This document shows positions 34,155 through 42,696 of a stretch of DNA of 47,711 bases, one piece after another. Position 1 is the first letter of the stretch. Each line of letters begins with the position of its first letter. Made by a program: the position numbers and the translations under genes. Where the stretch lies: positions 1 through 47,711 of the forward strand of contig ONII01000014.1 of assembly GCA_900317845.1 (NCBI GenBank). Direction: 5' to 3'. The notes below the pieces were generated by a model, which saw nothing but the letters and a program-made list of their open reading frames with translations, ran no database searches and was not told the origin of the DNA. The stretch comes from an uncultured Bacteroidales bacterium (GTDB taxonomy: Bacteria; Bacteroidota; Bacteroidia; Bacteroidales; UBA932).

Positions 34155-34553
34155 GGTTAATAGTTTTCGTTGTCGCAAATATAGTGTTTTTTCCTCAAAA
34201 AAATTGTTTTACCGTAACTTCGTGAAAATATATTAGAGCCTTCCAGGACGGATTATCCACGTTAAAGCACCCTACTCCCTTCAGAAACACCTCCTGTGCT
34301 TTAATCATCCTCCCGGCACCCCATTAAAGCACACCTGCATTCATCTGGGCACCATCTCGGCCACTATGCTGTGCTTTAATTCCCGGCTGGTCCCGCCGCT
34401 GCCACGGTTTGGGCCAATAATGCTCCGCTGGCGAACCTTTCGGCCCGCCAGCGCTACGCTCAGACCCGTTTTCGTGCCCGTGGCGGTCCTCCTTGCTATC
34501 GAAGGTCCGGAGACTGTACCCTCCGCAACACTTTGGGGTGTAGCGGCATCCCT
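34155..34553. other. non-coding repeat-rich spacer
   Basis: No credible gene is seen. It holds four copies of a GTGCTTTAA word in alternating orientation: 34262-34270 (as TTAAAGCAC), 34296-34304, 34323-34333 (as ATTAAAGCACA) and 34370-34380. It also has a GC-rich stretch with a GCTGGCG/CGCCAGC palindrome at about 34428-34453. It runs into the 138-bp repeat at 34554. Confidence 0.6.
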
Positions 34554-34691
34554 CTCCGTGACGGCTAACAATTTATCCCACAATGATTTACACACTAATC
34601 CTCGTTCAAAAATTGAACGAGGATTATATAATAACCAACTAATAATCAGTCGATTACATGTCACCGCTTTTTAGCTGCGGCGGCTATTGCC
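34554..34691 (+). repeat. 138-bp repeat, copy A
   Basis: By eye it matches copy B (36588-36725, opposite strand) at about 115 of 138 positions with no gaps. It carries a 14-bp perfect hairpin TAATCCTCGTTCAA/TTGAACGAGGATTA (34596-34626). Its right end overlaps the last codons and stop of the metallopeptidase gene. Confidence 0.85.
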
Positions 34692-35351
34692 AATCGAAAT
34701 GTAGTACAGCAGCGTGGCCAGAGAGCCCAGTGCGGCAATCACATACGTGTAGGCTGCCCACTTGAGGGCATCCACGGCCATGGGTTTGGTTTCATACCCC
34801 ACAATGCCGGCGCTTTCCAGCCAGGACACTGCCCGGGCACTGGCGTTAATCTCTACGGGAAGGGTGATAAAGCTGAATAGCGTGGTAAGGGCGAACAGGG
34901 CGATACCAATCCACAGCAGTGAGGGGAAGGTGTTAATGAAAATTACGCCTGCCAACAAAACCCAGGACACAATGTTGCTGGAGAAGGAGACCACGGGCAC
35001 CAGGGCACTGCGCATCCTGAGCCAGGCATAACCCGTAGCATGCTGTACCACGTGTCCGCATTCGTGCGCGGCTACGGCAGCCGCCGCCACCGATTTGCCA
35101 TAGTACACATTCTCGCTCAGATTCACGGTTTTGGTGGTGGGATCATAGTGGTCCGTGAGTTTGCCCTCTATCGACACAATCTTGACGTCCCGGATCCCAT
35201 GGGCCTGCAGCATACGGCTGGCAACCTCTGCGCCGGTAAGCCCCAGCGGGACCTGGGAATATTTTTCGAATCGGCTGCTAAGCCTGTTTTGGATGATGAG
35301 ACTGAGCACCATCACCACAATCATGATAATCCAAATATCGGTACTTGACAT
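34671..35351 (-). CDS. zinc-dependent membrane metallopeptidase (YugP-like)
   Basis: The 226-residue protein has an N-terminal membrane helix and two or three C-terminal helices around a soluble segment with the zinc-binding motif AHECGHVVQHATGY. It also has LTDHYDPTTKTVNLSENVYYGKS, characteristic of the YugP-like neutral zinc metallopeptidase family. Substrates are unknown; membrane-protein quality control is a guess. I chose the ATG at 35351; the longer upstream reading runs antisense through alr. The last six codons (GNSRRS) and stop fall inside the 138-bp repeat copy A. Confidence 0.9.
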   Translation of the reverse strand: MSSTDIWIIMIVVMVLSLIIQNRLSSRFEKYSQVPLGLTGAEVASRMLQAHGIRDVKIVSIEGKLTDHYDPTTKTVNLSENVYYGKSVAAAAVAAHECGHVVQHATGYAWLRMRSALVPVVSFSSNIVSWVLLAGVIFINTFPSLLWIGIALFALTTLFSFITLPVEINASARAVSWLESAGIVGYETKPMAVDALKWAAYTYVIAALGSLATLLYYISIGNSRRS

Positions 35352-35442
35352 AATACGTTCTTTTAACGGAGCGTAATGCTCACAAAAACTGCGCCCCTTT
35401 GCAAAAATACAATTTTTATGACAAAATGTCGGCCAAAAGTAG

Positions 35443-35450
35443 TATTTTTG
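35443..35450 (+). promoter_or_regulatory. possible -7 box of alr
   Basis: TATTTTTG lies 21 nt before the alr ATG. No good -33 TTG is seen at normal spacing, so support is limited. Confidence 0.35.
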
Positions 35451-35471
35451 TATGATATTTAGACGATAGGC

Positions 35472-36578
35472 ATGCGCGAACTGCAAGACGATTTCTCCCG
35501 TTTGGAACTGAACCTCAAGGCGGCAACGGAAAATTACCGTTACTTCCGCTCGTTGCTGGACCCCAAAACCAAGCTTTTGGTTCTGGTAAAAGCCAATGCA
35601 TACGGTCACGGCGGTGTGGAGTTCGCATCCATGATGCAACGCGCCGGTGCAGACTATCTGGCCGTTGCCTATCCGGTGGAGGGCCTGGAACTGCGTCGCA
35701 ACGGTATCTCGCTGCCCATCCTGGTGCTCACAGCGGGAACGGATTTTTATCCGGAGATTATCGACACGCGCATGGAGCCCTCCATTCCCAACCTGTACTC
35801 CCTCAAAAAGCTGGTGGGAATTCTGCGGGAGCGGGGCATCCGGGACTATCCCATTCACATCAAGCTGGACACCGGCATGCACCGCCTGGGCTTTATGACA
35901 GACGAACTGCCGGAACTGGTAGAGTTCCTGAAGCAGACGCCGGAGGTAAAAGTCAAGGCCGTTTTTTCCCACCTTTGCGTAGCGGAGGACCCTTCTGAGG
36001 ACCCTTTCACCCTCGGTCAAATACACCTTTTCCGTGACAATGTGAATTATATTGCCGATGGAATCGGCTACATGCCCATGCGCCATATCTTGAATTCTGC
36101 CGGCATCGAACGTTTTCCGCAGTTTCAATTTGACATGGTACGCCTGGGAATCGGCATTTACGGCATCAGTGCCCTGCCGGAGAAAAAACTTGCGCCTGTC
36201 GCTTCGCTTAAATGTAAGGTACTGCAAGTGAAAACGTTAGGGCCGCAGGATACCATTGGCTATGGTCGATGGGGCCACGCCAAGGAAGGCACCGTCATTG
36301 CCACCATCCCGGTGGGCTATGCCGACGGTCTGGACCGGCACCTGGGCCGCGGTAACGCGTCCTTCAGCGTTAACGGGCACCGGGCGCCCACTATCGGCAA
36401 TATCTGTATGGACATGTGCATGCTGGACGTAACCGGCATCCCCTGCGCCGTGGGTGACACCGTGACCATTTTTGGCGAGGACCCCACCGCCAGCGAACTG
36501 GCCGGCATCCTGGGCACCATCCCGTACGAGATTCTGGTTTCCGTGCCCCGCCGCATCCACCGGCTGGTTATTCGCTAG
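35472..36578 (+). CDS. alr: alanine racemase
   Basis: It interconverts L- and D-alanine for peptidoglycan. The 368 residues include pyridoxal-phosphate lysine K40 in VKANAYGHGG, HIKLDTGMHRLGF, and the C-terminal catalytic tyrosine in IGYGRWG, with MDMCMLDVT. In many Bacteroidales alr is fused behind murF; here an in-frame stop lies 12 nt before the ATG and no MurF sequence is present, so it stands alone. It is transcribed divergently from the metallopeptidase gene. Confidence 0.95.
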   Translation: MRELQDDFSRLELNLKAATENYRYFRSLLDPKTKLLVLVKANAYGHGGVEFASMMQRAGADYLAVAYPVEGLELRRNGISLPILVLTAGTDFYPEIIDTRMEPSIPNLYSLKKLVGILRERGIRDYPIHIKLDTGMHRLGFMTDELPELVEFLKQTPEVKVKAVFSHLCVAEDPSEDPFTLGQIHLFRDNVNYIADGIGYMPMRHILNSAGIERFPQFQFDMVRLGIGIYGISALPEKKLAPVASLKCKVLQVKTLGPQDTIGYGRWGHAKEGTVIATIPVGYADGLDRHLGRGNASFSVNGHRAPTIGNICMDMCMLDVTGIPCAVGDTVTIFGEDPTASELAGILGTIPYEILVSVPRRIHRLVIR

Positions 36579-36587
36579 TTTTCCATC

Positions 36588-36725
36588 GGCAACAGCCGCC
36601 GCAGCCCAAAAGCGGTGATTGGTAATCGCCTGATTATTAGAAAGTTACTATACAATCCTCGTTCAGATTTCGAACGAGGATTATTATGTAACTCACTGTG
36701 GGATAATTGGTTAACCGTCACGGAG
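36588..36725 (-). repeat. 138-bp repeat, copy B
   Basis: It is the inverted partner of copy A (34554-34691), starting 9 nt after the alr stop. It keeps an 11-bp hairpin AATCCTCGTTC/GAACGAGGATT (36654-36682) while the loop differs from copy A. The rest of the 36579-36794 spacer is purine-rich with a small GGTCC/GGACC palindrome. Confidence 0.85.
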
Positions 36726-36794
36726 CACCGACGCTGAGGGTCCAGGGGATGGACCTTCGACAAAGGATGGAAGGGATGGAGGTGAAGGAGGAAA

Positions 36795-37025
36795 TTAGAA
36801 TAAGGTAGGGTGGTTCTCCTCCAGTTCGGAGAGGATTTTGGTCATGATGGCCTCGCGGAAGAGGGCAGATTTGGCGTGCACCTTGAAGCGGGAGCAGTAC
36901 TCGTCGATGGCAGCCAGTTCGCTGGCGTTGAAATAGAGGACATAGCGGTTCTTCCGCAGCAGCAGTTCGCGCTGTTTTTCCAGGTAGGCGGGGTCTACGC
37001 CCGGGATTTTCTTACGTCTGGCCAT
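36795..37025 (-). CDS. small DNA-binding-like protein (ribbon-helix-helix-like)
   Basis: The 76-residue protein starts MARRKKIPGVDPAYLEKQRE and continues RYVLYFNASELAAIDEYCSRF, then helix-forming KSALFREAIMTKILSELEENHP. A short strand followed by two helices is compatible with a CopG/MetJ-type ribbon-helix-helix, and I recall near relatives in Bacteroidales without assigned function. It begins 1 nt after the stop of the double-thioredoxin gene and ends the lon-ung-coaD run. Confidence 0.65.
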   Translation of the reverse strand: MARRKKIPGVDPAYLEKQRELLLRKNRYVLYFNASELAAIDEYCSRFKVHAKSALFREAIMTKILSELEENHPTLF

Positions 37026-37026
37026 A

Positions 37027-38526
37027 TCAGTGAGATTTCTCGACTTCGCTCGAAATGACAGGAGTAGTGCCCGAAACAGCCGTCAGGTCCACATACTTAT
37101 GCTGCACCACGCCCTTCTTGTTCAGTTCCACCACCATGGGCAGTGCCGACAAATCGAAGGTGTCCAGCAGGAGCCGTCCCTGCTCCGGGGCGTCTGTCAT
37201 CAAACCGTCCATATCCACCAGCAGCACGCGGGCACGCCGGTTCTCCGCCACCACCCGCTCTACGGCAGAAAGCATCTCCTGACAAGAGGAGCAATTGGCC
37301 GAATAAAACACCACATACGCCGGCGCCCCCTTGAGTTTCCGCAGCTTAAACTCCCCTGCGCGGCTCCCCGACACAAACAAACCGGGCTTACGGCGCAGCA
37401 CGCCGCTCACGCGAAGATCCGACACCACCGTTCCCACCGGCGTCCGGGAGCAAAGATCCAGCAGCAGTTCCCCGAGCGAGACCACCTGCGCCTGGTCCTC
37501 AGGCGTATCCCACACTTCCGGCAACTGAATGTACTTCTTTACAAACGGCACGGCAGCCTCGCGGAACACCTCCGTTTTCCGGGACGATACATAATACAGC
37601 ATATCGCCCATATGCTGCTTAAAGGCATCCATATTCCCCTCCCCGAACGTGCGGGCGGCCATATAATCGGCCACATCCATCACGTCGGACACCTTCAATG
37701 TATCCCCATAGGCGGCAAACAACTGGTCGAAAGCAGCCATCTGCGACGACTCTCCATAGACAAAGTGTCCGGAGGAAAACTCCCGGTTCAGCAGCAGTTG
37801 CAGCGCCGGCGTATCCAGGCCGCGGCCCAGGATTTCCCCGGAAGGCGACACCAGAAACATGCGCGGCGTCTGCAGCACGCCATACTGGAACTGCCAGCTG
37901 GCCCCGGCCGGCGCCCAAACATGGGTAACGCCGGCAAAACTTGACCGATACGCCTTCCAGGCCTCACCATCCTGCCCCACATAAATGGCATACACCGTCA
38001 CCGGATACTTTCCTTCCTTCACAAACGCCTTGAGCCGGGCCGATTCCACCTTGCAAGTAGAGCAGCCCGTATCATAGAAATAAAGCACCGAATACCCCTC
38101 ACCGGGCACTTTCACATACGAACCATCCGGCGCAAATGTGTTAATAACCGGCGCCTGCATCCCAATAAGCGAAGACTTGTTGAACTCCACGAACACCTTG
38201 GCATTCATCAAGTCCATTTCCTCCGCCATGGCCACCTTGCCGGAAAGGAACCACTCCTGCGCCACGTGCACCGCTACGGCATCGTCCCCCATAATTTTGG
38301 ACTGGAGGTAATGGTCGTAAATCTTGAGTGCCACGTACTGCCGCACCAGCGAATCCTGGCAAGAGGCAATGAGAAAATCACATTCCTTATTCTGGACCGA
38401 TGCCGGCTCCCCGGCCAGCGCCGTGAAATATTCGTCCAGCTTGGCCCCCAGCTCCGGATACGGTTCCTGGGCCAGGACGCCAAGGCTCAAAAGGGCCGAT
38501 AAGAAAAAGAGTATCAGCTTTTTCAT
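37027..38526 (-). CDS. secreted protein with two thioredoxin-fold domains
   Basis: The 499-residue protein has a signal peptide (to about A19). A helical N-terminal domain is followed by a thioredoxin-like domain with CSTC (C155, C158) in YFYDTGCSTCKVES and a PRMFLVSPSGEILGRG strand. A helical linker (about 260-365) leads to a second thioredoxin-like domain with CSSC (C412, C415) in VVFYSANCSSCQEML. It is probably periplasmic or exported thiol-disulfide machinery. The last ten residues (VISSEVEKSH) are encoded by a palindromic element that also supplies the 3' end of the gene. Its ATG overlaps the coaD stop. Confidence 0.82.
   Translation of the reverse strand: MKKLILFFLSALLSLGVLAQEPYPELGAKLDEYFTALAGEPASVQNKECDFLIASCQDSLVRQYVALKIYDHYLQSKIMGDDAVAVHVAQEWFLSGKVAMAEEMDLMNAKVFVEFNKSSLIGMQAPVINTFAPDGSYVKVPGEGYSVLYFYDTGCSTCKVESARLKAFVKEGKYPVTVYAIYVGQDGEAWKAYRSSFAGVTHVWAPAGASWQFQYGVLQTPRMFLVSPSGEILGRGLDTPALQLLLNREFSSGHFVYGESSQMAAFDQLFAAYGDTLKVSDVMDVADYMAARTFGEGNMDAFKQHMGDMLYYVSSRKTEVFREAAVPFVKKYIQLPEVWDTPEDQAQVVSLGELLLDLCSRTPVGTVVSDLRVSGVLRRKPGLFVSGSRAGEFKLRKLKGAPAYVVFYSANCSSCQEMLSAVERVVAENRRARVLLVDMDGLMTDAPEQGRLLLDTFDLSALPMVVELNKKGVVQHKYVDLTAVSGTTPVISSEVEKSH
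37033..37060 (-). repeat. palindromic element copy 6 (3' end of the double-thioredoxin gene)
   Basis: This 28-bp element has ends TGTCATTTC and GAAATCT with an ATTTC/GAAAT stem around GAGCGAAGTCGA. It encodes VISSEVEKS directly before the last codon and stop. Confidence 0.8.
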
Positions 38527-38981
38527 AGCTCGATGCCCTCCGGAATAAAGGCCGAATAATCTCCGCCGTGACGAAGAATATCCCGCACCGCAGAAGAAGA
38601 AATATGCGCAAATTCCTGCGCCGTAGGGATGATGATGGTCTCGATATCCGGCGCCAGGCGACGGTTGGCGTCCGCAATGGAACGCTCCGTTTCAAAGTCG
38701 ATCATGTTGCGCACGCCACGCACGATGTGATGGATGCCCAACTGGCGGCAGGCGTCGATGGTGAGGCTGTCATACGAAATCACGGAAACGCCTGACAATC
38801 CGACAGTTGCCTTCCGAATAATGGAGAGTTTTTTCTCCATGTCGAAAAAGCCCCTCTTGTCCTGGTTGATACCCACGGCTACCACCACCTCATCGAACAT
38901 GGTAAGGGCGCGTTTGAGGATATTCAGATGGCCGGCCGTAAAAGGGTCGAAAGAGCCGGGAAAAAGCGCTTTGGTTTTCAT
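38523..38981 (-). CDS. coaD: phosphopantetheine adenylyltransferase
   Basis: It catalyses the penultimate step of coenzyme A synthesis. The 152 residues include [14 protein letters not shown] (the T/HxGH nucleotidyltransferase motif), [12 protein letters not shown] and [10 protein letters not shown]. It shares ATGA overlaps with both ung and the double-thioredoxin gene. Confidence 0.97.
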   Translation of the reverse strand: MKTKALFPGSFDPFTAGHLNILKRALTMFDEVVVAVGINQDKRGFFDMEKKLSIIRKATVGLSGVSVISYDSLTIDACRQLGIHHIVRGVRNMIDFETERSIADANRRLAPDIETIIIPTAQEFAHISSSAVRDILRHGGDYSAFIPEGIEL

Positions 38982-39646
38982 AACTGCCAGTTAATAGGGG
39001 TTTTACCCTCGGAAACGAGGATGGAATTGGTCTTGGAAAAATGCCGGCACCCGAAGAAAGCCCCCCGGGCCAGCGGGGACGGATGGGCCGCCTCCAGCAC
39101 ATGGTGCCGGGACGGGTCGATGAGCGCCGCCTTGCTGCGGGCGAAACTGCCCCAGAGGAGAAATACGATACCGCTGCAGTTCGCATTCAGATAACGGATA
39201 ACAGCGTCTGTAAACTCCTGCCATCCAATGTTTTGGTGCGATGCTGCCTGCCCGGCCTCCACCGTCAGGATGCTGTTGAGAAGCAGCACCCCCTGCCGGG
39301 CCCAGTTCTCCAGGTTGGGACGCCCGCTCATGCGGATGCCCAGGTCGGTCTCTATCTCCCGGAAAATATTGCGAAGCGACGGAGGCATGCGCACACCGTC
39401 CGGCACGGAGAAAGACAGGCCCATGGCCTCTCCGGGGTTGTGGTACGGGTCCTGCCCCAGGATCACCACCTTCACCTCCTGCACCGGCGTAAGCTCGAAC
39501 GCGCGGAAGATGAGCCCACCGGGCGGGTAAATCACCTTTCCGGCGGCCTTTTCCTGATGCAGAAAGCGCGCCAGCTGTGCGAAATACGGTTTCCCGAATT
39601 CGCCCGCCAACGCGTCTTTCCAACTTTGTTCGATTTTTACGTCCAC
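38978..39646 (-). CDS. ung: uracil-DNA glycosylase
   Basis: It removes uracil from DNA. The 222 residues include the water-activating motif [17 protein letters not shown] and the C-terminal [16 protein letters not shown]. No ATG is available: I prefer the GTG at 39646 (giving [10 protein letters not shown]), one base after the lon stop; a TTG at 39655 would overlap lon. This fits coupled translation in a lon-ung-coaD unit. Confidence 0.93.
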   Translation of the reverse strand: MDVKIEQSWKDALAGEFGKPYFAQLARFLHQEKAAGKVIYPPGGLIFRAFELTPVQEVKVVILGQDPYHNPGEAMGLSFSVPDGVRMPPSLRNIFREIETDLGIRMSGRPNLENWARQGVLLLNSILTVEAGQAASHQNIGWQEFTDAVIRYLNANCSGIVFLLWGSFARSKAALIDPSRHHVLEAAHPSPLARGAFFGCRHFSKTNSILVSEGKTPINWQL

Positions 39647-39647
39647 G

Positions 39648-42065
39648 TTACTCAAATATAAAATCGATAACGTCCGTTATCGTTTTCACGTAGACAAAGA
39701 TAAGACCTTTTATGTAAATTTCCTTGATATCTTCCACATCTTTGCGATTTTCCTCGGAAATCACAATGGTGTGGACGCCCGCGCGTTTGGCCGCCAGGAT
39801 TTTCTCCTTGATGCCGCCAACCGGCAGCACACGGCCGCGAAGGGTCATTTCACCCGTCATGGCAACCTCACTCTTGGGCGCTTTTCCGCGAAGTGCACTC
39901 ACCATGGACGAAACCATGGTGATACCGGCCGACGGACCGTCCTTGGGAACGGCGCCCTCCGGCACATGGATGTGGATATCCTTTTTCATGAACGCCTCCG
40001 TGGTAAGGCCCGCCAGCTCCGGATGGGCCTTCACGTATTGCCAGGCAATCTGGGCGCTCTCCTTCATCACGTCGCCCAAGTTTCCGGTCATGGAGAGGTT
40101 CCCCTTGCCCTCGCTCACCTGACTTTCCACAAAGAGGATTTCGCCGCCCATCTCCGTCCAGGCCAGGCCGGTGACTACGCCCGGACCTTCATTCCCTTTG
40201 ACATCGTCATGGAAAGCGGTGGGAAGTCCCAGGTACTCACGCAGATGCGCGGGCTCAATCACCTTCGGGAACTCCTGCTCCAGGGCCATCTTCTTGGCCG
40301 TCACGCGTGCAATCTTGGCAATCTGTTTCTCCAGGCCGCGCACGCCGGATTCGTGGGTATACTTGTCGATGATTTCCTGCAGGGCAGCGTCGCTGATGGA
40401 GAGTTCATCGGCCCTGAGGCCATGCTCCGTGAGCTGCTTGGGAACCAGGTACTTATGGGCAATCTCCAGCTTTTCCTCTGCCAGGTAACCGCTCACGTTA
40501 ATCATCTCCATACGGTCCTTCAGGGCTGGCTGGATGGTGCCAATTCCGTTGGCCGTGGTGATGAACAGCACGTTGGACAGGTCGTAGTCAATGTCCAGGT
40601 AATTGTCGTGGAAGGTGGTGTTCTGCTCCGGGTCCAGGGCTTCCAGCAGGGCGCTGGAAGGGTCTCCCTTGAAATCCGATGACAGTTTGTCAATCTCGTC
40701 CAGGACAATCACCGGATTGGAGGTGCCGGCACGCTGGATGCCGTTCAGGATACGGCCCGGAAGGGCACCCACATAGGTTTTGCGGTGACCGCGGATCTCG
40801 GCCTCGTCGTGCATACCGCCCAGGGATATCCTTATATACTTGCGCCCGAGCGCGCGTGCGATGCTCTTGCCAAGGGAGGTTTTACCTACTCCGGGAGGGC
40901 CCCACAGGCACAGGATGGGCGACTTCATGTTGCCCTTGAGTTTGAGGACCGCCAGGTATTCGATGATACGGTCTTTCACCTGGTCCAGGCCAAAGTGGTC
41001 CTCGTCCAGTACCTCCTGCGCATGCTGCAGGTCCAGGTTGTCGTCCGACAGCTCTCCCCAGGGCAGGTCCAGCATGAACTGGATGTACGCGAACTGGATG
41101 CTGTAGTCCGGAGACGTAGGGTTGTATTTCTCCAGGCGGGCCATTTCCTTGTCAAAGATGGCGCGCACTTCCTTGGACCATTTTTTCTCGTCGGCCCGGC
41201 GGCGCATTTTCTCGAACTCTTCGCCCTCGTCCATCCCTAGCTCCTCCTGGATGGTGCGCAGCTGGTTGTTCAGGTAATATTCCCGCTGCTGCTGGTCAAT
41301 GTCCGTTTTCACCTTCTGGTTAATTTCCTGCTTGATTTGCAGGAGCTGCGTCTGGGTGTCCAGCACCTTCAGAAGGGCCAGGCCGCGCTCGTGGATGTCC
41401 GTGATGGAGAGCAGCGCCGTGCGCTCGGTGAAGTTCTCCACCTCGATGGTGGTGGCGATAAAGTTCACCAGGAAATGAAAGTTCTCGATGCTGCGCAGCG
41501 CGCCAACGGCCTCCTTGGGCGCAAAGGAGGAGGACTTCACAATCAGGGCTGCCTTCTCCTTCAGTGATTCTGCCAGCACGCGGAGCTCGCGTTCATCGGC
41601 ACCTGCCGGAAGATCCTCTTCCAAATACTGCACACGGCCTTCCATGTAGGGGTCGTACGAGACCACCTCCTGCAGCTGAGCCAGCGTGCCGCCCTGCAGG
41701 ATGGCCGTCACGGTGCCGTCCGGCATTTCCAGCGTTTTGATGAGTTTGCACACCGTACCAAAGCGGAACAAATCCACTTCCTGCGGGTCCTCTACCGACA
41801 CATCCACTTGCGGGATGGCGGCCAGCCACCCGTTTCCCGCTTCCACATCCTGCACCAGTTTCACCGACTTCTCGCGCCCTACCGTTACCGGGAATACGGT
41901 TCCGGGGAACACCACGGCATTCCGCAGGGCCAGGATGGGGATTACCGGCGGCAATTCTGCCGTATCCACTTTCATGGACGCCGCCTCCCCCACCACGGGC
42001 ATAATATTCACCTCCACAGAGGAAGGCATCATCATATCTTGTAGATTTTTCATATCATCTGCCAT
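39648..42065 (-). CDS. lon: ATP-dependent Lon protease
   Basis: Lon is the cytoplasmic AAA+ protease for misfolded and regulatory proteins. The 805 residues comprise an N-terminal substrate-binding domain ([19 protein letters not shown]), a coiled coil, the AAA+ module with [18 protein letters not shown] and [10 protein letters not shown], and the protease domain with the Ser-Lys dyad S712 (KDGPSAGIT) and K755 ([13 protein letters not shown]). The ATG at 42065 is chosen; a GTG seven codons upstream adds nothing conserved. It is divergent from the HU gene. Confidence 0.97.
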   Translation of the reverse strand: MADDMKNLQDMMMPSSVEVNIMPVVGEAASMKVDTAELPPVIPILALRNAVVFPGTVFPVTVGREKSVKLVQDVEAGNGWLAAIPQVDVSVEDPQEVDLFRFGTVCKLIKTLEMPDGTVTAILQGGTLAQLQEVVSYDPYMEGRVQYLEEDLPAGADERELRVLAESLKEKAALIVKSSSFAPKEAVGALRSIENFHFLVNFIATTIEVENFTERTALLSITDIHERGLALLKVLDTQTQLLQIKQEINQKVKTDIDQQQREYYLNNQLRTIQEELGMDEGEEFEKMRRRADEKKWSKEVRAIFDKEMARLEKYNPTSPDYSIQFAYIQFMLDLPWGELSDDNLDLQHAQEVLDEDHFGLDQVKDRIIEYLAVLKLKGNMKSPILCLWGPPGVGKTSLGKSIARALGRKYIRISLGGMHDEAEIRGHRKTYVGALPGRILNGIQRAGTSNPVIVLDEIDKLSSDFKGDPSSALLEALDPEQNTTFHDNYLDIDYDLSNVLFITTANGIGTIQPALKDRMEMINVSGYLAEEKLEIAHKYLVPKQLTEHGLRADELSISDAALQEIIDKYTHESGVRGLEKQIAKIARVTAKKMALEQEFPKVIEPAHLREYLGLPTAFHDDVKGNEGPGVVTGLAWTEMGGEILFVESQVSEGKGNLSMTGNLGDVMKESAQIAWQYVKAHPELAGLTTEAFMKKDIHIHVPEGAVPKDGPSAGITMVSSMVSALRGKAPKSEVAMTGEMTLRGRVLPVGGIKEKILAAKRAGVHTIVISEENRKDVEDIKEIYIKGLIFVYVKTITDVIDFIFE

Positions 42066-42158
42066 TTTGTCATACAACCGGGGCACAATGGTCCCGGTCC
42101 CTTATTGGTCAATCTCCATGCCAATCCGGATATTTGGCAGATTTTTAGCGCTAATATT

Positions 42159-42188
42159 TTGATTTGTAAAAAATAAAGCCTAATTTTG
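42159..42188 (+). promoter_or_regulatory. HU gene promoter
   Basis: TTG (42159-42161) is followed by 19 nt and TAATTTTG (42181-42188), a full Bacteroidota -33/-7 match. The A/T-rich leader is about 45 nt and has no Shine-Dalgarno. Confidence 0.75.
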
Positions 42189-42235
42189 CGCTGATTTTCA
42201 GTAGTGAAAACCAAACTAATAAAACTATAAAAACT

Positions 42236-42514
42236 ATGACTAAGGCAGAGATTGTAAACGAAGTCGCCAAAACTACCGGTCTGGAAAAGACGCAGGTTCT
42301 GGCAGTTATTGAAGAATTCACCAATGTGGTAAAGGGTTCCCTGGTAGCAGGCAATCCGGTGTACCTCCGTGGTTTCGGCAGCTTTATCATCAAGCACCGC
42401 GCCCAGAAGGCCGCCCGTAACATCACCCGCAAAACCACCATCACCATCCCTGCACACGACATCCCGGCCTTCAAGCCCGCCAAGAGCTTCGTGAGCGCCG
42501 TTAAAGAGAAATAA
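42236..42514 (+). CDS. HU/IHF-family DNA-binding protein
   Basis: The 92-residue nucleoid protein has TKAEIVNEVAKTTGLEKTQV (dimerisation helices), the RGFGSFIIKHRAQKAARNI beta-arm region and FKPAKSFVSAV at the C-terminus. It binds and bends DNA as a dimer. It is followed by the small basic protein and rng on the same strand. Confidence 0.95.
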   Translation: MTKAEIVNEVAKTTGLEKTQVLAVIEEFTNVVKGSLVAGNPVYLRGFGSFIIKHRAQKAARNITRKTTITIPAHDIPAFKPAKSFVSAVKEK

Positions 42515-42534
42515 ACCATTAACAACCATTCATT

Positions 42535-42624
42535 ATGCCCAACGGTAAAAAGCATAAGAGACACAAGATGGCGACGCACAAGCGTAAGAAGCGTTTGCGC
42601 AAGAACCGCCACAAGAAGAAGTAA
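42535..42624 (+). CDS. 29-residue highly basic protein, ribosomal-protein-like
   Basis: The ATG at 42535 opens a 29-codon frame in which 20 residues are Lys, Arg or His. It starts MPNGKKHKRHKMATHKRKK and ends RLRKNRHKKK. The KM-x-x-HKRKKRLRKNR pattern resembles the AURKAIP1/COX24 (mS38, bS22) class of tiny ribosomal proteins, which is inference. It lies 20 nt after the HU stop and upstream of rng; I recall the same trio in Bacteroidales. Gene finders often miss it because of its size. Confidence 0.75.
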   Translation: MPNGKKHKRHKMATHKRKKRLRKNRHKKK

Positions 42625-42642
42625 GTCTTCTTCCAATTGAAC

Positions 42643-42670
42643 AGGGCTTGCGGAGGGATTCGCGAGCCCT
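42643..42670 (+). promoter_or_regulatory. stem-loop between the small basic gene and rng
   Basis: AGGGCTTGCG (42643-42652) pairs with CGCGAGCCCT (42661-42670), a 10-bp stem with one G-U, across an 8-nt loop. Only a weak TTG follows rather than a T-run, so it may be an attenuator, processing site or RNase E/G feedback element instead of a terminator. Confidence 0.5.
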
Positions 42671-42696
42671 TGTCCTACCAAAACCAACATTTCCAC

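Noticed and set aside
34560-34600. Possible replication origin (DnaA-box-like TTATCCCACA)
   Set aside because: It does not match TTATNCACA because of an extra base, there is no cluster, and it recurs only as part of the 138-bp repeat.
34341-34674. Short open frames in the spacer (both strands)
   Set aside because: They show no start context or domain and their similarity to a frame in copy B follows from the shared DNA repeat.
35352-36227. N-terminal extension of the metallopeptidase to 518 residues
   Set aside because: The added part runs antisense through alr and has no family resemblance; the ATG at 35351 gives a normal YugP-like start.
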